The position numbers were made by a program, and so were the translations under genes. The notes under the pieces are model-generated. The model ran no database searches, was not told where the DNA came from, and saw nothing but the letters and a program-made list of their open reading frames with translations. A stretch of 60,808 nucleotides of DNA from the NCBI GenBank assembly GCA_949295005.1, contig CASFJL010000004.1:1-60808 (forward strand), read 5' to 3'. Below are positions 1 through 7,968 of the stretch, in pieces. Position 1 is the first letter of the stretch, and every line of letters begins with the position of its first letter. Source of the stretch: an uncultured Pseudomonadota bacterium (GTDB taxonomy: Bacteria > Pseudomonadota > Alphaproteobacteria > RF32 > CAG-239).

Positions 1-92
1 CCGGATTTTATGTGCTTAATTTATTTCTACTTTGGTGTTTTGATTATGATATTTTTTTTAATTTTTACTCTCTGCCCCATACTTTGACGATG

Positions 93-123
93 AACCAAAA
101 AACAAAACCCCTCTTAAGAGGGG
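93..123 (-). terminator. Rho-independent terminator after tRNA-Arg
   Basis: A perfect 6-bp stem, CCCCTC (108-113) with GAGGGG (118-123), closes a TTAA loop. On the minus strand it is followed by a T-rich run (complement of 93-107). It lies just past the 3' end of the tRNA and would end that transcript. Confidence 0.8.
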
Positions 124-128
124 ATAAA

Positions 129-205
129 TGGCGCGCCCGGCAGGATTCGAACTTACAACCTTCTGATCCGTAGTCAGATGCTCTATCCAATTGAGCTACG
201 GGCGC
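129..205 (-). tRNA. tRNA-Arg, anticodon ACG
   Basis: The minus strand folds as a complete cloverleaf of 77 nt. The acceptor stem pairs GCGCCCG (205-199) with CGGGCGC, followed by discriminator G and a genomically encoded CCA (131-129). The T loop contains TTCGAATC. The anticodon loop CTACGGA gives anticodon ACG, normally edited to ICG, which reads CGN arginine codons. A terminator hairpin follows directly, and a possible promoter lies about 20 bases upstream, so it looks like a single-gene transcript. Confidence 0.96.
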
Positions 206-223
206 ATCGTTTCAACAAAAGAG

Positions 224-252
224 TTAATACAGCTATTTTATTTTTTTTGCAA
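224..252 (-). promoter_or_regulatory. Possible sigma70-type promoter of tRNA-Arg
   Basis: On the minus strand TTGCAA (252-247) and TATTAA (229-224) are separated by 17 bases. The -10 ends 18 bases before the mature 5' end of the tRNA. The surroundings are very AT-rich, so chance matches are easy. Confidence 0.45.
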
Positions 253-433
253 GTAAAATTTTTATAAATTTAAAAGAATTTTAAACTATTTTATTTATTC
301 TACACTCAAAAAAAGAGAACAGTATGACTCATAAATATATTTAGCCCTTGTTTTTTTATAAAAAAGTTTATAAAAAGAAAAGTAGGTAAAAATAAAAATT
401 TATGAAAAAATTTTTTATAAGGTACTTGGTTAA

Positions 434-1555
434 ATGAGAAACATTTTGAAAAAACTTTCAGTTGCGTCCGTATCTGTGTTGGCTTTTGGTGGCTGCACAT
501 ATTCTTCAGACGCTCTTTTTCCTTCATTAATGGGTGTCGATTCGTCACAAGAAATTTCAGTGGCTAATGCATCAGAAGTAAAAAGCGCAGATATACCAGA
601 ATTAGGAACAACAGATTTTCAACCTTTAGAAATATCTCAAGGCGGCAATACAGGTACTTTTGTCGGTCAGAAGGTTGTCACCTTCAGAGGCGAATTAACA
701 CAATTGCAAAATTCGATTCGCCAACATAATGAAGCATTGCAAAAAATCAGAGCTTCTGTAATCAACAATGCATTACAATATCACAAATTAATTGGAACAA
801 TTGAGGCCAAACTTCAAGTTGGAACAACTCCGGGCAACCCACAAATGTTTTCCATGTTGCAAGGAGCACAAAACAACATCCAAGTTATGAATGCCAACAC
901 CATCGCCTTAAATCAATTGGCCACACGTGTTGCATCAGATGCCGCTATGACCAATTATTTATTAGATTCTATTCGTGCTGCATATAGCGTATCCGGCGCC
1001 GTAGATGAAGATCACCGCCAATTGCGTGTTTTAGAAAATGAAACAAACCAAACATCAATCTTAATCGGCAGTTTGTTACAAGAGATTAACTCTGATGCTG
1101 AACGTCAATTGCAATATATTGAAACCGCACGCAATTACTTGGTTGATTTAAATTCTGCAATCAAAGCCGGAAGTTATGGTGTTAATAATTTACCCTTACC
1201 AACAGCACAAGCTGGATACATGAACAGCTCTGTTGCACAATATAACACCAAACCGACATCTGCATCCGGAGCCCCTTTATTCGTGGCAAAGTTTAATAAA
1301 ACCAATGTCAAATATCAAGATGGTCTAAAACAAGCCGTTAGCAGTGCCTTATCAAGAAAACCCAATGTTATGTTTGACGTTGTTGCTGTTTCTCCTGCCA
1401 ATGGAAACGCTTTGAGCAAAAGTTCTGCTCAAAACAACGCCACACAAATTTTTCAAGAAATGATTGAAATGGGTGTTGGTGCAGAGAGAATAAATTTGTC
1501 TTCCAAAACAAGTCCGACAGCCAATTCGGCAGAAGTTCAAATTTATGTAAAATAA
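434..1555 (+). CDS. Lipoprotein with possible degenerate OmpA-like C-terminus
   Basis: A 373-residue protein with an N-terminal signal (KK at 6-7, hydrophobic 9-18) ending at Cys21, the likely lipidated residue; the -3 residue is Phe, slightly off the usual lipobox. The middle (about 70-240) is helical and rich in Gln, Asn and Leu, likely coiled coil. The last 90 residues follow the general order of OmpA-like domains (a region of helix, beta strand, Gln/Asn-rich helix, a GVGAERI segment, then a closing V-Q-I-Y-V strand), but the Asp/Arg pair that binds peptidoglycan is not evident. It probably sits in the outer membrane facing the periplasm. It is monocistronic, with a terminator right behind. 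Lipoprotein nature is fairly sure; the OmpA likeness is inference. Confidence 0.75.
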   Translation: MRNILKKLSVASVSVLAFGGCTYSSDALFPSLMGVDSSQEISVANASEVKSADIPELGTTDFQPLEISQGGNTGTFVGQKVVTFRGELTQLQNSIRQHNEALQKIRASVINNALQYHKLIGTIEAKLQVGTTPGNPQMFSMLQGAQNNIQVMNANTIALNQLATRVASDAAMTNYLLDSIRAAYSVSGAVDEDHRQLRVLENETNQTSILIGSLLQEINSDAERQLQYIETARNYLVDLNSAIKAGSYGVNNLPLPTAQAGYMNSSVAQYNTKPTSASGAPLFVAKFNKTNVKYQDGLKQAVSSALSRKPNVMFDVVAVSPANGNALSKSSAQNNATQIFQEMIEMGVGAERINLSSKTSPTANSAEVQIYVK

Positions 1556-1572
1556 AAACAAACTTTAATAAA

Positions 1573-1608
1573 AATACCCTGCATATTTATTTGCAGGGTA
1601 TTTTTTTG
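1573..1608 (+). terminator. Rho-independent terminator
   Basis: An 11-bp stem, AATACCCTGCA (1573-1583) with TGCAGGGTATT (1592-1602), is followed by a T run. It ends the lipoprotein transcript and lies only 12 bases before the next start codon. Confidence 0.88.
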
Positions 1609-1619
1609 AAAGAAAATAA

Positions 1620-2330
1620 ATGAGCTCATTAGATTTATTACAATTTGAGTTACAAAACTTGGCAGATGAAAAAAAAGCCAAACATTTATCTCAGTTTTTC
1701 AAAACAGGAAAAGGGCAATATGCCGAAGGTGATGTTTTTTTGGGCATAAATATTCCTATTATTAAAAATGTTGTAAAAAGATATTATGCTGATTTAAGCA
1801 TGCAAGATATTGCAAAATTGCTTCATGCACCGTGGCATGATTATCGTTTTGCAGCTTTACAAAGCTTGGTAATGCAATATGAAAAAGCAGACATCAACGG
1901 ACAAAAAAACATTTTCAATACATATATAGAAAACATAGAAGGTATCAATAACTGGGATTTGGTAGATTGTTCCGCACACAAAATTATTGGTGCTTGGTCA
2001 TACAAACAGCAAGATTTAAGCCAAATAAAAAAATTATCTGATTCAAAAAATCTGTGGCAAGAAAGAATAGCTGTTGTATCCAGTTGGTATTTCATAAAGC
2101 AAAAGCAATATGACTTAACTTTAAATTTGGCCAAAAAATTTATCAATCATCCGCATGACTTAATACATAAAGCCATAGGCTGGATGTTAAGAGAAATTGG
2201 AAAACAAGATAAAAAAGTTTTGACTGATTTTTTAGATATTTATGCAAGTAATTTGCCTCGAACAACTTTGCGCTACGCCATAGAAAGATTCGCAAAAGAA
2301 GAAAGAGAACTGTATATGCAAAAAAAATAG
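1620..2330 (+). CDS. AlkD-family DNA alkylation repair protein
   Basis: A 236-residue all-helical HEAT-like protein matching the AlkD family, DNA glycosylases that remove N3- and N7-alkylated purines. The hallmark N-W-D-L-V-D is at 111-116; Trp112, Asp116, Arg149 and Trp188 (in H-K-A-I-G-W-M-L-R-E) align with Trp109, Asp113, Arg148 and Trp187 of Bacillus cereus AlkD, so the active centre is intact. Length is typical. There is no strong ribosome binding site. The preceding terminator leaves little room for a promoter, so expression may depend on partial readthrough. Confidence 0.9.
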   Translation: MSSLDLLQFELQNLADEKKAKHLSQFFKTGKGQYAEGDVFLGINIPIIKNVVKRYYADLSMQDIAKLLHAPWHDYRFAALQSLVMQYEKADINGQKNIFNTYIENIEGINNWDLVDCSAHKIIGAWSYKQQDLSQIKKLSDSKNLWQERIAVVSSWYFIKQKQYDLTLNLAKKFINHPHDLIHKAIGWMLREIGKQDKKVLTDFLDIYASNLPRTTLRYAIERFAKEERELYMQKK

Positions 2331-2357
2331 GAGTGCAGCAAAACACTCCTATTTTTT
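2327..2357. terminator. Bidirectional terminator between convergent genes
   Basis: Stem ATAGGAGTG (2327-2335) pairs with CACTCCTAT (2344-2352), with an A run before and a T run after. It overlaps the stop codon of the AlkD-like gene and lies 17 bases beyond the stop of the convergent nitroreductase-like gene, so it can serve both strands. Confidence 0.85.
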
Positions 2358-2373
2358 ATTTTGTGATTAAAGC

Positions 2374-2961
2374 TTACATATAAGGCCAACCAATAACTTG
2401 GGTGATAATCACTTTTTCATTATCCAAATTCAAAGCCTCTCCAACTTTATCCATATCAGCATAACCGCGAACAACATTGTTAAGTCCGCGGCTTGCGCAA
2501 TATAAGCCAACATTTTGGTAAGCTGCAGCAGCATTCATTCGTGCATTTTTCAAATCTGTACCGGTAAATATAAGTGTTAAAGGAGCCTCTTTGGTATAAT
2601 CTTGCAAATTAATATACTGAGAAATATTATCACCTGAAACAAATTTCAAAACATTTTCTTTGGCATCATATTTCCAAACAGCACCGGCCTTAATAACATA
2701 AACATTAAGGTCTTGCTTGTTTTGAGCAGTTGGGATAGTGCGTTTTCCATCATGAGAGATTCCCCAAGCGGCATAAAGAATATTGCTCAAATCTTTATCA
2801 TCAACCTCTTTTGCACTAAATTCTCTGGTAGATTTTCTTTGCGAAATTGCTTCCATCAAAGGTTTGCCACCGGTTGTGTCCGGTGCGGGAAGTTTAATGT
2901 CTTCAACAGCCCAAACTGGAGTAGCAGCAAATAAAAAAGCTGCAAGTAAAAGTTTTTTCAT
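2374..2961 (-). CDS. Exported nitroreductase-family (SagB/ThcOx-type) protein
   Basis: A 195-residue protein with a clear signal peptide (MKKLLLAAFLFAATPVWA, cleavage after Ala18). The body matches FMN-dependent nitroreductase-like proteins of the SagB/ThcOx group: an early R-K-S-T-R-E-F motif (about 42-48) for FMN phosphate binding, a central helix with Asn/Ala contacts, and a late G-L-Y-C-A-S-R-G-L segment before a closing Q-V-I-G-W-P. It probably folds in the periplasm, unusual for a flavoprotein but known for this subgroup. The start is supported by AAGGAG seven bases upstream. The substrate is unknown. Monocistronic, with a shared terminator downstream. Confidence 0.82.
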   Translation of the reverse strand: MKKLLLAAFLFAATPVWAVEDIKLPAPDTTGGKPLMEAISQRKSTREFSAKEVDDKDLSNILYAAWGISHDGKRTIPTAQNKQDLNVYVIKAGAVWKYDAKENVLKFVSGDNISQYINLQDYTKEAPLTLIFTGTDLKNARMNAAAAYQNVGLYCASRGLNNVVRGYADMDKVGEALNLDNEKVIITQVIGWPYM

Positions 2962-3060
2962 ATGAATTCTCCTTGTTTTTGTTTTTATAAAAATATCTTA
3001 GAGCAGATAAATTAAAATAAAAGCAAAAAAGGACACGGTGGAAAAAATGGAAGGTAAAAT

Positions 3061-3101
3061 AAAAAAACTCCGCAGAGTCAGGTTTTAGCCTGTCTGCGGA
3101 G
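3061..3101 (-). terminator. Rho-independent terminator
   Basis: A long hairpin: CTCCGCAGA (3068-3076) pairs with TCTGCGGAG (3093-3101), with an inner CAGG/CCTG helix. On the minus strand seven Ts follow (complement of 3061-3067). It closes the methyltransferase/YhcH-like unit. Confidence 0.88.
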
Positions 3102-3108
3102 CCAAATA

Positions 3109-3660
3109 TTAATCTGCCAAGATTTTGATACAGATTTTTACAACCTGTAATTTCTCGCCATCTGGCAGAATATTTTCTTTTCCGTTTTCAAAGCCTCCGT
3201 AGAGGGGACCGTGATAAACTCCTGCCGGCACAAACTTCCAAGTGTTTTGCGGAATTTGTGTTGCGAAAGCTGTTTCCGGTAGATGATAAAAACCAATATC
3301 TTTGGTTTCATCAAACGGCGTTTGTACCGCCATTTCAGCACCGGCCGATACCAGATACATTCCTTCATTGAATGTCGGAATGTGAATATCGTGGAAACGG
3401 TGATGCACTTCCGGAAAGACTGTTTCTTTCTTCTTCAATGCCGTCCAATCTATATTTATTTTTATGCCATCCGCCACTTCGGTAGAGCCGATTTTGTGGT
3501 TGGCAGGATTGATTAAAAATTCAAAGATTTTTCTTGCATTTTTCTCAGAAAAACGGGAGTCTGAAGAAAATGAAATAAAATCATTTACAAATTGTTTTGC
3601 ATTCTCATTAAGATAAGCGGCTAACTTAGCCAGCATTTCTTTGATAAATTTTTCTTTCAT
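3109..3660 (-). CDS. YhcH/YjgK/YiaL-like cupin-fold protein
   Basis: A 183-residue protein. Residues about 85-180 match the YhcH/YjgK/YiaL (DUF386) pattern: H-H-R-F-H-D-I-H-I followed by a strand-rich stretch, an F-D-E-T-K-D-I-G-F-Y segment, and P-A-G-V-Y-H-G-P near the end with a conserved His in the place of the metal or sugar ligand. Relatives act on sugars such as sialic acid (anomerase) or beta-galactosides; the substrate here is unknown. The first 60 residues form an extra helical part. It follows the methyltransferase-like gene by 16 bases and probably shares its transcript. No clear ribosome binding site. Base composition looks more GC-rich than its neighbours. Confidence 0.68.
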   Translation of the reverse strand: MKEKFIKEMLAKLAAYLNENAKQFVNDFISFSSDSRFSEKNARKIFEFLINPANHKIGSTEVADGIKINIDWTALKKKETVFPEVHHRFHDIHIPTFNEGMYLVSAGAEMAVQTPFDETKDIGFYHLPETAFATQIPQNTWKFVPAGVYHGPLYGGFENGKENILPDGEKLQVVKICIKILAD

Positions 3661-3676
3661 AATAATAATTTTTTTT

Positions 3677-4885
3677 TTAGAAGTTTATAATTTCTTTAGT
3701 TCTCTTTCTGACATCAGCATCAACTATTGCACCGACTTTGCTGGCTTTTTCCAGCTCAGTAAGTCTGTCCAGCAAGTTGTCAGGAACAGATATCAGTTTC
3801 CATTGACCGTTCTCATCTTGTTCAACTTTAGCGCCGATATAAGCTAAAAAGGCCAAGCTTTCTCGCTGTTCTCTTTGCTTGAAATCTGATTCAGGATATT
3901 CTGTCAACACATTCAGCTTACGCAGATGTTTTTCCGGCTGCATAAGAGCTGTTCTTCTATACAGAATAGGGTCTTTTTCATATCGACTACCCAATATTGT
4001 CGGGAAGGATATGAAATCAGCAAAACCAATCTGTGCAATTAGCTCTTTTTTGAAGGCTTTATATTCTTCCGTTGGCTCAAAATTCATAGCTGAGCAAGCA
4101 GTGTAATCTTGCGCATCCAAAAGGAACCAACCGTCTCCTAAAATGTTTTGCCATTTTTCTTTAGGGAAGACAGAAACATGAAGAGAGAATATAAAATCTC
4201 CGGAAATGTCCTTGGTCAGGATAATTCCATCGCTTTTCGGAGCATCCACCTCAATGGCATTGTCAGTCAACAATTTTTCCGGCACAGCCATGTAGTTCAC
4301 CGCATCTCGCAAAGAAATAGAAGCCACCACATACTGACCGGCATTTGTCAACTCAGCAACAAAAGATGAAATAGCATCCTGCGGGATATGTTCCATCACA
4401 TCATTGCAAAATACAACATTTGCGCGCTGTTCCGGCTTAGTTGAAAATTCAGGAATACCCAAGTCATATCTCTGAACGGTGATATGCTTATAAGACATCA
4501 CTCTATCCAATGAGGATATTTCTTTGGCATCCAGTTCTGCAACTTTGGAAGACAAACTCTGGATAATTTCTCCGATTTTGCTTCCACTTGCCAACATCTC
4601 TACAATCTGTTCTGAATTTTCTGCAATTAGTTCTGCCAGAATATTTGCAGCTTTGCTTCGACCACAACCATAATCGGTAATGATAAATGGCTTGGAGATA
4701 TCAATCTTTTTCTGCAGAGCTAGTTCCAGCAAATTTACCAACATCTCATTGATGAGCAAATTGGCAGAAGAACCATAGGTTGTTGCCTGCGCGTGTACGG
4801 ATGAATAAACCTGTTTCAAATCAATACAATTCTGATACCATTTTTCAGAAATTGTAAAATAAACTTTTTGTAAATTTGTTTTCAT
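3677..4885 (-). CDS. SAM-dependent methyltransferase-like protein
   Basis: I start this at the ATG at 4885 (402 residues); an in-frame extension to 4996 would run through the promoter and adds no domain. Residues around 70-80 hold D-Y-G-C-G-R-S-K-A, a Rossmann motif I for S-adenosylmethionine, and about 165-175 hold F-C-N-D-V-M-E-H-I-P, typical of the post-motif region in class I methyltransferases. The C-terminal half (including a Y-E-K-D-P segment and a helical end) is unassigned. The substrate is unknown. It is the first gene of a two-gene unit with the YhcH-like protein and has its own promoter with an inverted repeat over the -10 element. Confidence 0.72.
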   Translation of the reverse strand: MKTNLQKVYFTISEKWYQNCIDLKQVYSSVHAQATTYGSSANLLINEMLVNLLELALQKKIDISKPFIITDYGCGRSKAANILAELIAENSEQIVEMLASGSKIGEIIQSLSSKVAELDAKEISSLDRVMSYKHITVQRYDLGIPEFSTKPEQRANVVFCNDVMEHIPQDAISSFVAELTNAGQYVVASISLRDAVNYMAVPEKLLTDNAIEVDAPKSDGIILTKDISGDFIFSLHVSVFPKEKWQNILGDGWFLLDAQDYTACSAMNFEPTEEYKAFKKELIAQIGFADFISFPTILGSRYEKDPILYRRTALMQPEKHLRKLNVLTEYPESDFKQREQRESLAFLAYIGAKVEQDENGQWKLISVPDNLLDRLTELEKASKVGAIVDADVRKRTKEIINF

Positions 4886-4908
4886 AATTATATTTTTTAA
4901 TGAATAAT

Positions 4909-4929
4909 ATGTGTTCTGCAAAAACACAT
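4909..4929 (-). promoter_or_regulatory. Inverted repeat over the -10 region (possible operator)
   Basis: A perfect inverted repeat, ATGTGTT (4909-4915) and AACACAT (4923-4929), with a 7-base centre. It overlaps the -10 hexamer and the expected transcription start of the methyltransferase/YhcH-like unit. It could be a repressor site or a 5' hairpin of the mRNA. Confidence 0.4.
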
Positions 4930-4953
4930 AGCACAAAAGACTGTATTTGTCAA
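4925..4953 (-). promoter_or_regulatory. Sigma70-type promoter
   Basis: On the minus strand a consensus -35 TTGACA (4953-4948) is followed after 17 bases by TATGTG (4930-4925). It lies about 40 bases before the ATG at 4885, in the gap after hemW. Confidence 0.65.
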
Positions 4954-4986
4954 TTGTTTTGTCTATATTTATAAAATATGGCTTGT

Positions 4987-6129
4987 CTAAAAGCACAAAT
5001 CTTCTATGAGCTTATTTAAGACTAGTCTGCCTTCATTGGTAGCAAAAAGGTGGGTTTGAGTTTCTTCTATCAGTTTTTCTGCTTTAAGCTCAGCTAAATT
5101 TTTTTGATTGATAAACTCTGTCAATTTAATCCCGCAGACATTATAAAATTTTTCTTTGCTTATCCCCTCATTTAAGCGCAAACCCATAATAATCAGCTCT
5201 TCGGCACGTTCACTCGCTGAAATTTCCTCTTCTTGGCGGCGGTGAATCAAAGCATAGAATTTATTGCCGATTTTTAAGCGTCCGTGCGCTGATTTGCCAA
5301 TGCCTAAGTAATCATCTCCTTGCCAGTACAATAAGTTGTGGCGGCTTTGAAAACCCTTTTCAGCATAGTTGGAAACCTCATATTGCGGATAGCCGTTTTC
5401 GCTTAAATATTGATTGGTAAACAAATACATTTCTCGGGCGGTGTCTTCTTCAGCTGCTTCTATTTGCTTTTTGTAAAAAACCGTTCCTTCTTCAATGGTC
5501 AATTGATACATGGATAAATGTTTGAAGCCAAATTGAACAGCTTGTTTAATCTCTTCTTGCCAAATCTCTAAAGTTTGCTCAGGACGAGCGTAAATTAAAT
5601 CAAAAGAATGATTATCAAAGTTTTGCAAGACCTCATCTATGGCCGTATAGGCTTGCTCTAAATTATGGGTTCGCCCCAAAAACTTTAAATCTTTATCGTT
5701 CAAAGCCTGCACACCCAAAGATAAGCGGTTAATTCCGGCTTGTCTTAAATCTTTAAATAAATTTTTTCTATCACTATTAGGATTAGCTTCCAAAGAAATT
5801 TCAATGTCTTTCTTGCACTTCCATTTTTGATGAATGTGATTAATGAGTTTTTCAATTAAATTCGGCTTGATTAAAGACGGTGTGCCGCCGCCAAAAAAGA
5901 TGCTTTCAACAATTCTATCAGCGGTTTTTTCAGCATAAAAATCTAAATCTTCCAGATATTCTTTGATGATTGTTTCTTGCTCAACATCTTTTTTAATCTG
6001 GCTGAAAAAATCGCAATAAGGGCATTTGCTCAAACAAAAAGGCCAATGAATATAAATGCCGAACTTTACGGAATTGTCCTCGCGGCTTAAATCGGGTAAA
6101 GGTTCGGCATTCATATCTTTTAATTTCAT
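4987..6129 (-). CDS. hemW: HemW, radical SAM heme chaperone
   Basis: A 380-residue protein of the HemN/HemW family. I-Y-I-H-W-P-F-C at 25-32 leads into the radical SAM motif Cys32-x3-Cys36-x2-Cys39, and F-F-G-G-G-T-P-S near 98-105 is the glycine-rich SAM contact. HemW is a heme-binding chaperone rather than a coproporphyrinogen dehydrogenase; the extra N-terminal cysteine region of true HemN is absent and the short length fits HemW. The ATG overlaps the hslU stop codon by one base (TAATG), so translation is probably coupled. It is the last gene of the six-gene operon that begins at 12430. Confidence 0.9.
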   Translation of the reverse strand: MKLKDMNAEPLPDLSREDNSVKFGIYIHWPFCLSKCPYCDFFSQIKKDVEQETIIKEYLEDLDFYAEKTADRIVESIFFGGGTPSLIKPNLIEKLINHIHQKWKCKKDIEISLEANPNSDRKNLFKDLRQAGINRLSLGVQALNDKDLKFLGRTHNLEQAYTAIDEVLQNFDNHSFDLIYARPEQTLEIWQEEIKQAVQFGFKHLSMYQLTIEEGTVFYKKQIEAAEEDTAREMYLFTNQYLSENGYPQYEVSNYAEKGFQSRHNLLYWQGDDYLGIGKSAHGRLKIGNKFYALIHRRQEEEISASERAEELIIMGLRLNEGISKEKFYNVCGIKLTEFINQKNLAELKAEKLIEETQTHLFATNEGRLVLNKLIEDLCF

Positions 6130-7436
6130 TACAGAATGAATTTTGATAAATCGGTGGCTTGTGTGAACTTCATCAATTTTTGCTCCACAAACTCTGCGGT
6201 AATCACTTCTTTTTGCCCACTTCTGTCAGAGGCATTAAAGCTGATGTCTTCCAGCAAAATTTCCATAACCGTATGCAAACGGCGAGCACCGATGTTCTCC
6301 ACATTTTCATTAATCTCAACCGCAATATCGGCAATTTTATCAATCGCTTCTTTCTCAAACTCAATGTCAAAGTTTTCGGTTTTGAGCAAAGCGGTATATT
6401 GCTCAATGAGGTTGGCTTCCGGCTCGGTTAAAATGCGGACAAAGTCTTCATGCGTTAAGGCTTTTAACTCAACACGGATAGGTAATCTGCCTTGCAACTC
6501 AGGCAATAAGTCTGACGGCTTTGCCAAATGAAAAGCACCGGAGCAGATGAACAAAATGTGGTCGGTTTTAACCATGCCGTATTTGGTGGTAACGGTTGTA
6601 CCTTCAATCAAAGGCAGTAAATCTCTTTGTACGCCTTCTCTTGAGACATCACCACGCATATTTTCTGATTTTCCGGTAATTTTATCAATCTCATCAATAA
6701 AGACGATACCATCATTTTCCACAGCATCTATTGCAGCTTTGGTGATTTGGTCATTATCCAAGAGCTTATCGCATTCTTCAGCAATCAAAACATCATAAGC
6801 TTCACCGACTTTCATCTTTTTGGTTTTATATTTAACGCCGGTTCCACCCAACAAGTCGCCCAAGCTAATCATGCCCATTTGTGCACCGGGCATTCCGGGA
6901 ATATCTATTGTGGGCATGGAGGCATTGGAATTGTCTTGAACGCTGATTTCAATTTCTCTGTCATTTAACTGATTTTCGCGCAAGAGCTTTCTGAACTTTT
7001 GTTTGGTTTCATCGCTGGCGCTTAAACCAACCAAAGCTTCCAAAACACGGTCTTCAGCTGCCAATTCTGCTTTGGCTGTAACCGATTTGCGCATTTCTTT
7101 TCTGGTATTGTTCAAAGAAATTTCAACCAAGTCACGGATGATGCTTTCCACATCTCTACCAACATAGCCGATTTCAGTGAACTTGGTAGCCTCAACCTTG
7201 ACAAACGGTGCTTTGGCCAGTTTTGCTAAACGTCTGGAAATTTCGGTCTTACCAACACCTGTGGGGCCGACCATCAAAATATTTTTGGGAACAATTTCAT
7301 CTCTTAATCTTGGTTCAACCTGCATTCTTCTCCAGCGATTGCGCAAAGCAACGGCAACCGCTTTTTTGGCCTCGTTCTGACCAATAATAAATCTATCCAA
7401 CTCGGATACAATTTCACGAGGACTATACATAGCCAT
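6129..7436 (-). CDS. hslU: HslU, ATPase subunit of HslVU protease
   Basis: A 435-residue AAA+ unfoldase of the HslVU (ClpYQ) protease. N-terminal P-R-E-I-V-S-E-L-D and F-I-I-G-Q motifs, Walker A G-P-T-G-V-G-K-T at 57-64, the I domain at about 110-235, Walker [10 protein letters not shown] near 245, and the C-terminal sensor-2 segment N-I-G-A-R-R-L-H are all present. It ends in L-S-K-F-I-L, like the HslU tails that insert into HslV. It unfolds substrates and feeds them to HslV in the cytoplasm. It lies six bases downstream of hslV. Confidence 0.98.
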   Translation of the reverse strand: MAMYSPREIVSELDRFIIGQNEAKKAVAVALRNRWRRMQVEPRLRDEIVPKNILMVGPTGVGKTEISRRLAKLAKAPFVKVEATKFTEIGYVGRDVESIIRDLVEISLNNTRKEMRKSVTAKAELAAEDRVLEALVGLSASDETKQKFRKLLRENQLNDREIEISVQDNSNASMPTIDIPGMPGAQMGMISLGDLLGGTGVKYKTKKMKVGEAYDVLIAEECDKLLDNDQITKAAIDAVENDGIVFIDEIDKITGKSENMRGDVSREGVQRDLLPLIEGTTVTTKYGMVKTDHILFICSGAFHLAKPSDLLPELQGRLPIRVELKALTHEDFVRILTEPEANLIEQYTALLKTENFDIEFEKEAIDKIADIAVEINENVENIGARRLHTVMEILLEDISFNASDRSGQKEVITAEFVEQKLMKFTQATDLSKFIL

Positions 7437-7442
7437 TTTATC

Positions 7443-7964
7443 TTAAACTTTCTCTATTGTTACGTTGTGATTGGTATAAATATCAATATCGCCGGCAATC
7501 TTCATGGCTTTTTGGGCAATTTCTTCCAAGCTCAAACCTTCCACATCATACAAAGCTTTGGCTGCTGCCATGGCATAATTGCCGCCGGAACCGATACCGA
7601 TAATGCCGTCATCAGGTTCCATCACCTCACCGGTGCCGTTTAACACCAAAGAAACATCTTTGTCGGCCACAATCATATAGGCTTGCAACTGGCGCAAATA
7701 TTTATCCATACGCCAATCTTTAGCCAATTCTACGGCGGCGCGTTTTAACTGGTTGGCGTGTTTTTCCAACTTGGCTTCAAGTCTTTCTATCAAAGTAATG
7801 CCATCAGCGGCTGCACCGGCAAATCCGGCAATGATGTTGCCGTTACCAATGCGTCTGACCTTAACTGATTTAGACTTAAAAACAACAGCTTCGCCCAAAG
7901 TGGCTTGACCGTCGCCGGCCATAACCACTTCCGAGCCTTTTCTTATGCATAATATTGTTGTCAT
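7443..7964 (-). CDS. hslV: HslV, proteolytic subunit of HslVU
   Basis: A 173-residue threonine protease with a proteasome beta-type fold. After removal of Met the catalytic Thr is first (M-T-T-I); the A-G-D-G-Q-A-T-L-G motif at 16-24, the G-F-A-G-A-A-A-D segment and the [11 protein letters not shown] loop are typical. It forms double hexamers that associate with HslU. The start is four bases past the stop of the upstream lipoprotein gene, and a purine-rich AAGGAAAG lies in the end of that gene. Confidence 0.98.
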   Translation of the reverse strand: MTTILCIRKGSEVVMAGDGQATLGEAVVFKSKSVKVRRIGNGNIIAGFAGAAADGITLIERLEAKLEKHANQLKRAAVELAKDWRMDKYLRQLQAYMIVADKDVSLVLNGTGEVMEPDDGIIGIGSGGNYAMAAAKALYDVEGLSLEEIAQKAMKIAGDIDIYTNHNVTIEKV

Positions 7965-7968
7965 AAAA

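Noticed and set aside
306..548. 80-residue leftward reading frame before the lipoprotein
   Set aside because: It overlaps the signal-peptide region of the lipoprotein antisense and is Phe/Lys-rich translated AT-rich DNA with no domain or ribosome site.
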